Assembly: GCF_014654365.1 (NCBI RefSeq)
Contig: NZ_BNAY01000011.1
Location: 186,001-250,000, forward strand
Direction of reading: 5' to 3'
Length of the DNA stretch: 64,000 nucleotides
From: Amycolatopsis oliviviridis
Lineage (GTDB): Bacteria > Actinomycetota > Actinomycetes > Mycobacteriales > Pseudonocardiaceae
In this document: piece by piece, positions 62,544 through 64,000 of the stretch
Layout: every line of letters begins with the position of its first letter
Position numbering within the stretch: position 1 is the first letter of the stretch
The notes under the pieces: generated by a model
What the model was told of the DNA's origin: nothing
What the model saw: only the letters and a program-made list of their open reading frames with translations
Databases searched by the model: none
Position numbers and translations under genes: made by a program

Positions 62544-63845
62544 TCACGCGACTTCGGCGGGGACGGTCTCTTCCTCGCTCAGCCGCTCGGTCTTGGTCCA
62601 GCTGTTGCGCCGGGCCAGCACGCGGAACAAGGCCCGCCAGGTCGCGATCACGCCGAGCAGCAGGAATCCCGGATAGAGCAGGCCCGCGAGCAGGCAACGG
62701 TGAAGCGGTTCCTCACCGAGCCGCAGCCGGTGCACGACGGCCCACACCAGACCGGGCACCAGCAGCACGACCACGCCGATCAGGGCCGCGCCCGGCAAGG
62801 CCGACGGCGGCGCGATCAGCCCGCCCAGCGTGACACCCGACCAGGACGCGACGAGTGTGCCCGCGAACAGCAGCGAAACCACCAACGACAACGGCACCGT
62901 CAGCCAGGGCGTCACGAGATAGGCGAGGAAGTCCAAAAGACCGATACTGCCCACATGCCGCGATGCCAGCAATTTTCGCAAATGCCTTGCGCATTGCAGA
63001 TTTCCCTGCGCCCATCGGGTGCGTTGCCGCAACAACCTGGGCAGGTCGACGAGGCCCTGTTGCGTCACCCAGGCCGATTTCACATAACGCATCCGGATAC
63101 CGGCGACATGCAGCCTCAGTCCGAGTTCGAGATCCTCGACGAGACAGTCGGACCAGGGGGCCGGATCGAACCGGCGCAGCACGCCGAGCCGCGAGAATTG
63201 CCCGTTTCCGCCCATTCCGACACTGCCCGCGAGATCGCGCAGGCTTTGCGACGCGTCGGCGACCGCGCCGAACTCCAAATCCTGCAACAAAGCGAGCACA
63301 CTGCGTCGATTGTGAATACGCACCCGGCATTGCACGGCGCCGACCCCGCGGTCACCGAACACGTCGGCCACCTCGCGCAGCATGCCCGGACTGCCGCGGC
63401 CGTCCCCGTCGATGATGCCGACGATCGTCTTCGGCACGCTTCCCTCGGCCTCGCACAACCGGAGGATGTAGCGGTAGCCGGCGTTCAACGCCTCGCCCTT
63501 GCCCTGCCGGGCCTGCGGGAGCTCACGGCGCAGCACGTGCAGGCGCGGGTCGGTCACCTCGCGGAGGACGTCCGGCGTGCCGTCGTCCGAGCCGTCGTCG
63601 ATGACCAGTACGCGCACCGGATTTCGTTCCGTACCCAGTGAAAGCGCGTTGCGGACGGTGTTGCCGACCACCCGTTCCTCGTTGAGCGCCGGGATGACGA
63701 TCCAGAACTCCAGCCCCTCCCCGCGCGCGGCCACCGACCGGCGCGAACGCCCGGTGCGCCACGCGAACGCCGCGAGCAGGATGTTGTGCGCCGGCCACCA
63801 CAGGAGCAACAGCATCATGGTCGCGGCGAAGGCGGGATTCGTCAT
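62544..63845 (-). CDS. Membrane-bound family 2 glycosyltransferase
   Basis: A 433-aa processive-type GT2. One N-terminal helix precedes the catalytic domain with VLVIDDGSDDGT, GIIDGDGRGSPG (DxD), a GGNGQFSR loop, CLVEDLELGLRL (ED base) and RQRTRWAQGN (QxxRW). Four or so C-terminal helices (about 285-410) follow. This is the layout of hyaluronan/cellulose synthase-like enzymes that polymerise and export a glycan. The product is unknown. The upstream gene on the same strand encodes another membrane protein. Confidence 0.93.
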   Translation of the reverse strand: MTNPAFAATMMLLLLWWPAHNILLAAFAWRTGRSRRSVAARGEGLEFWIVIPALNEERVVGNTVRNALSLGTERNPVRVLVIDDGSDDGTPDVLREVTDPRLHVLRRELPQARQGKGEALNAGYRYILRLCEAEGSVPKTIVGIIDGDGRGSPGMLREVADVFGDRGVGAVQCRVRIHNRRSVLALLQDLEFGAVADASQSLRDLAGSVGMGGNGQFSRLGVLRRFDPAPWSDCLVEDLELGLRLHVAGIRMRYVKSAWVTQQGLVDLPRLLRQRTRWAQGNLQCARHLRKLLASRHVGSIGLLDFLAYLVTPWLTVPLSLVVSLLFAGTLVASWSGVTLGGLIAPPSALPGAALIGVVVLLVPGLVWAVVHRLRLGEEPLHRCLLAGLLYPGFLLLGVIATWRALFRVLARRNSWTKTERLSEEETVPAEVA

Positions 63846-63856
63846 GGGCGGGTGGT

Positions 63857-64000
63857 TCAGTCCTTCAGGCGAAGGTGCAGCGAACGCGCCATGAGCAGCA
63901 GGGCGACCGCCCCGATGACCATCGCGAGCACGGTGCTCACCGTCGCTCCGGCCATCGTCGCGCCGATTCCGAGCGCGGAAACCTTGACCGGGCCCACCGG
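63857..64000 (-). CDS. C-terminal end of a membrane protein (5' part off window)
   Basis: The last 47 codons read PVGPVKVSALGIGATMAGAT, then a hydrophobic helix (VLAMVIGAVALLLMA) and a basic end RSLHLRLKD before TGA. It lies 11 bp upstream of the glycosyltransferase start, suggesting a polysaccharide operon. Too little is visible to name it. Confidence 0.7.
   Translation of the reverse strand, partial: PVGPVKVSALGIGATMAGATVSTVLAMVIGAVALLLMARSLHLRLKD

Overview
The window reads as a chromosomal segment of a high-GC filamentous actinomycete, most like Amycolatopsis or another Pseudonocardiales. The basis is GC-rich wobble bases, many GTG/TTG starts, ATGA/GTGA operon overlaps, several BTAD (AfsR/SARP-type) regulators, a ClgR/PopR-type regulator beside paired ClpP genes, an F420-type luciferase-like oxidoreductase and ESX-type helical proteins. 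The genus is an inference. I saw no rRNA, tRNA, phage, IS element or CRISPR array.

Region 1 (1-7.6 kb) is the most striking. Two divergent cobalamin riboswitches lie back to back at about 6.2-6.54 kb. One faces a tightly overlapping operon: a membrane-anchored protein with two alpha/alpha-barrel (prenyltransferase-repeat) domains, a secreted and a membrane-anchored beta-domain protein, an EcfT and an EcfA. The other faces a secreted single alpha/alpha-barrel protein. The alpha and beta parts resemble the two domains of animal transcobalamin/intrinsic factor. I propose a Gram-positive B12 capture and import system built from a soluble alpha/beta pair, an anchored alpha/beta pair and an ECF transporter.

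Region 2 (7.6-24.2 kb) holds an LLM-class oxidoreductase, an AfsR-like regulator, a fahA operon with a MarR regulator, and a DUF1989/OYE/deacetylase cluster with a PucR regulator. It continues with a clpP pair (one subunit lacking the catalytic serine) and a PopR-like regulator, a GlxA-type regulator, a cupin, a wrecked dienelactone hydrolase, a pentapeptide protein and a double GNAT protein.

Region 3 (24.3-28.7 kb) is a partner-switching module: STAS antagonist, HATPase kinase, PAS-GAF-PP2C phosphatase, and a B12-binding protein carrying the CarH-type W-x9-E-H motif. A CsbD gene with a sigmaB-like promoter and a second HATPase kinase follow.

Region 4 (29-36.2 kb) is a narGHJI respiratory nitrate reductase operon ending in an HPP-family membrane protein. 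Region 5 (36.3-40.2 kb) holds a frameshifted ESX-like gene, an alpha/beta hydrolase, a lipoprotein, a GNAT enzyme and an EF-hand protein. Region 6 (40.3-50.7 kb) is a run of regulators: three LuxR-type proteins and two BTAD-ATPases. Region 7 (50.8-58.8 kb) is a sugar-use locus: solute-binding lipoprotein, GH1, two permeases, a DeoR regulator and a Tat-exported GH127 enzyme with lectin repeats. Region 8 (59.2-64 kb) has glmS, a small unknown protein, an M20 peptidase and a membrane glycosyltransferase.

Several intergenic gaps carry members of at least three families of near-perfect palindromes (44-56 bp) that recur across the window.
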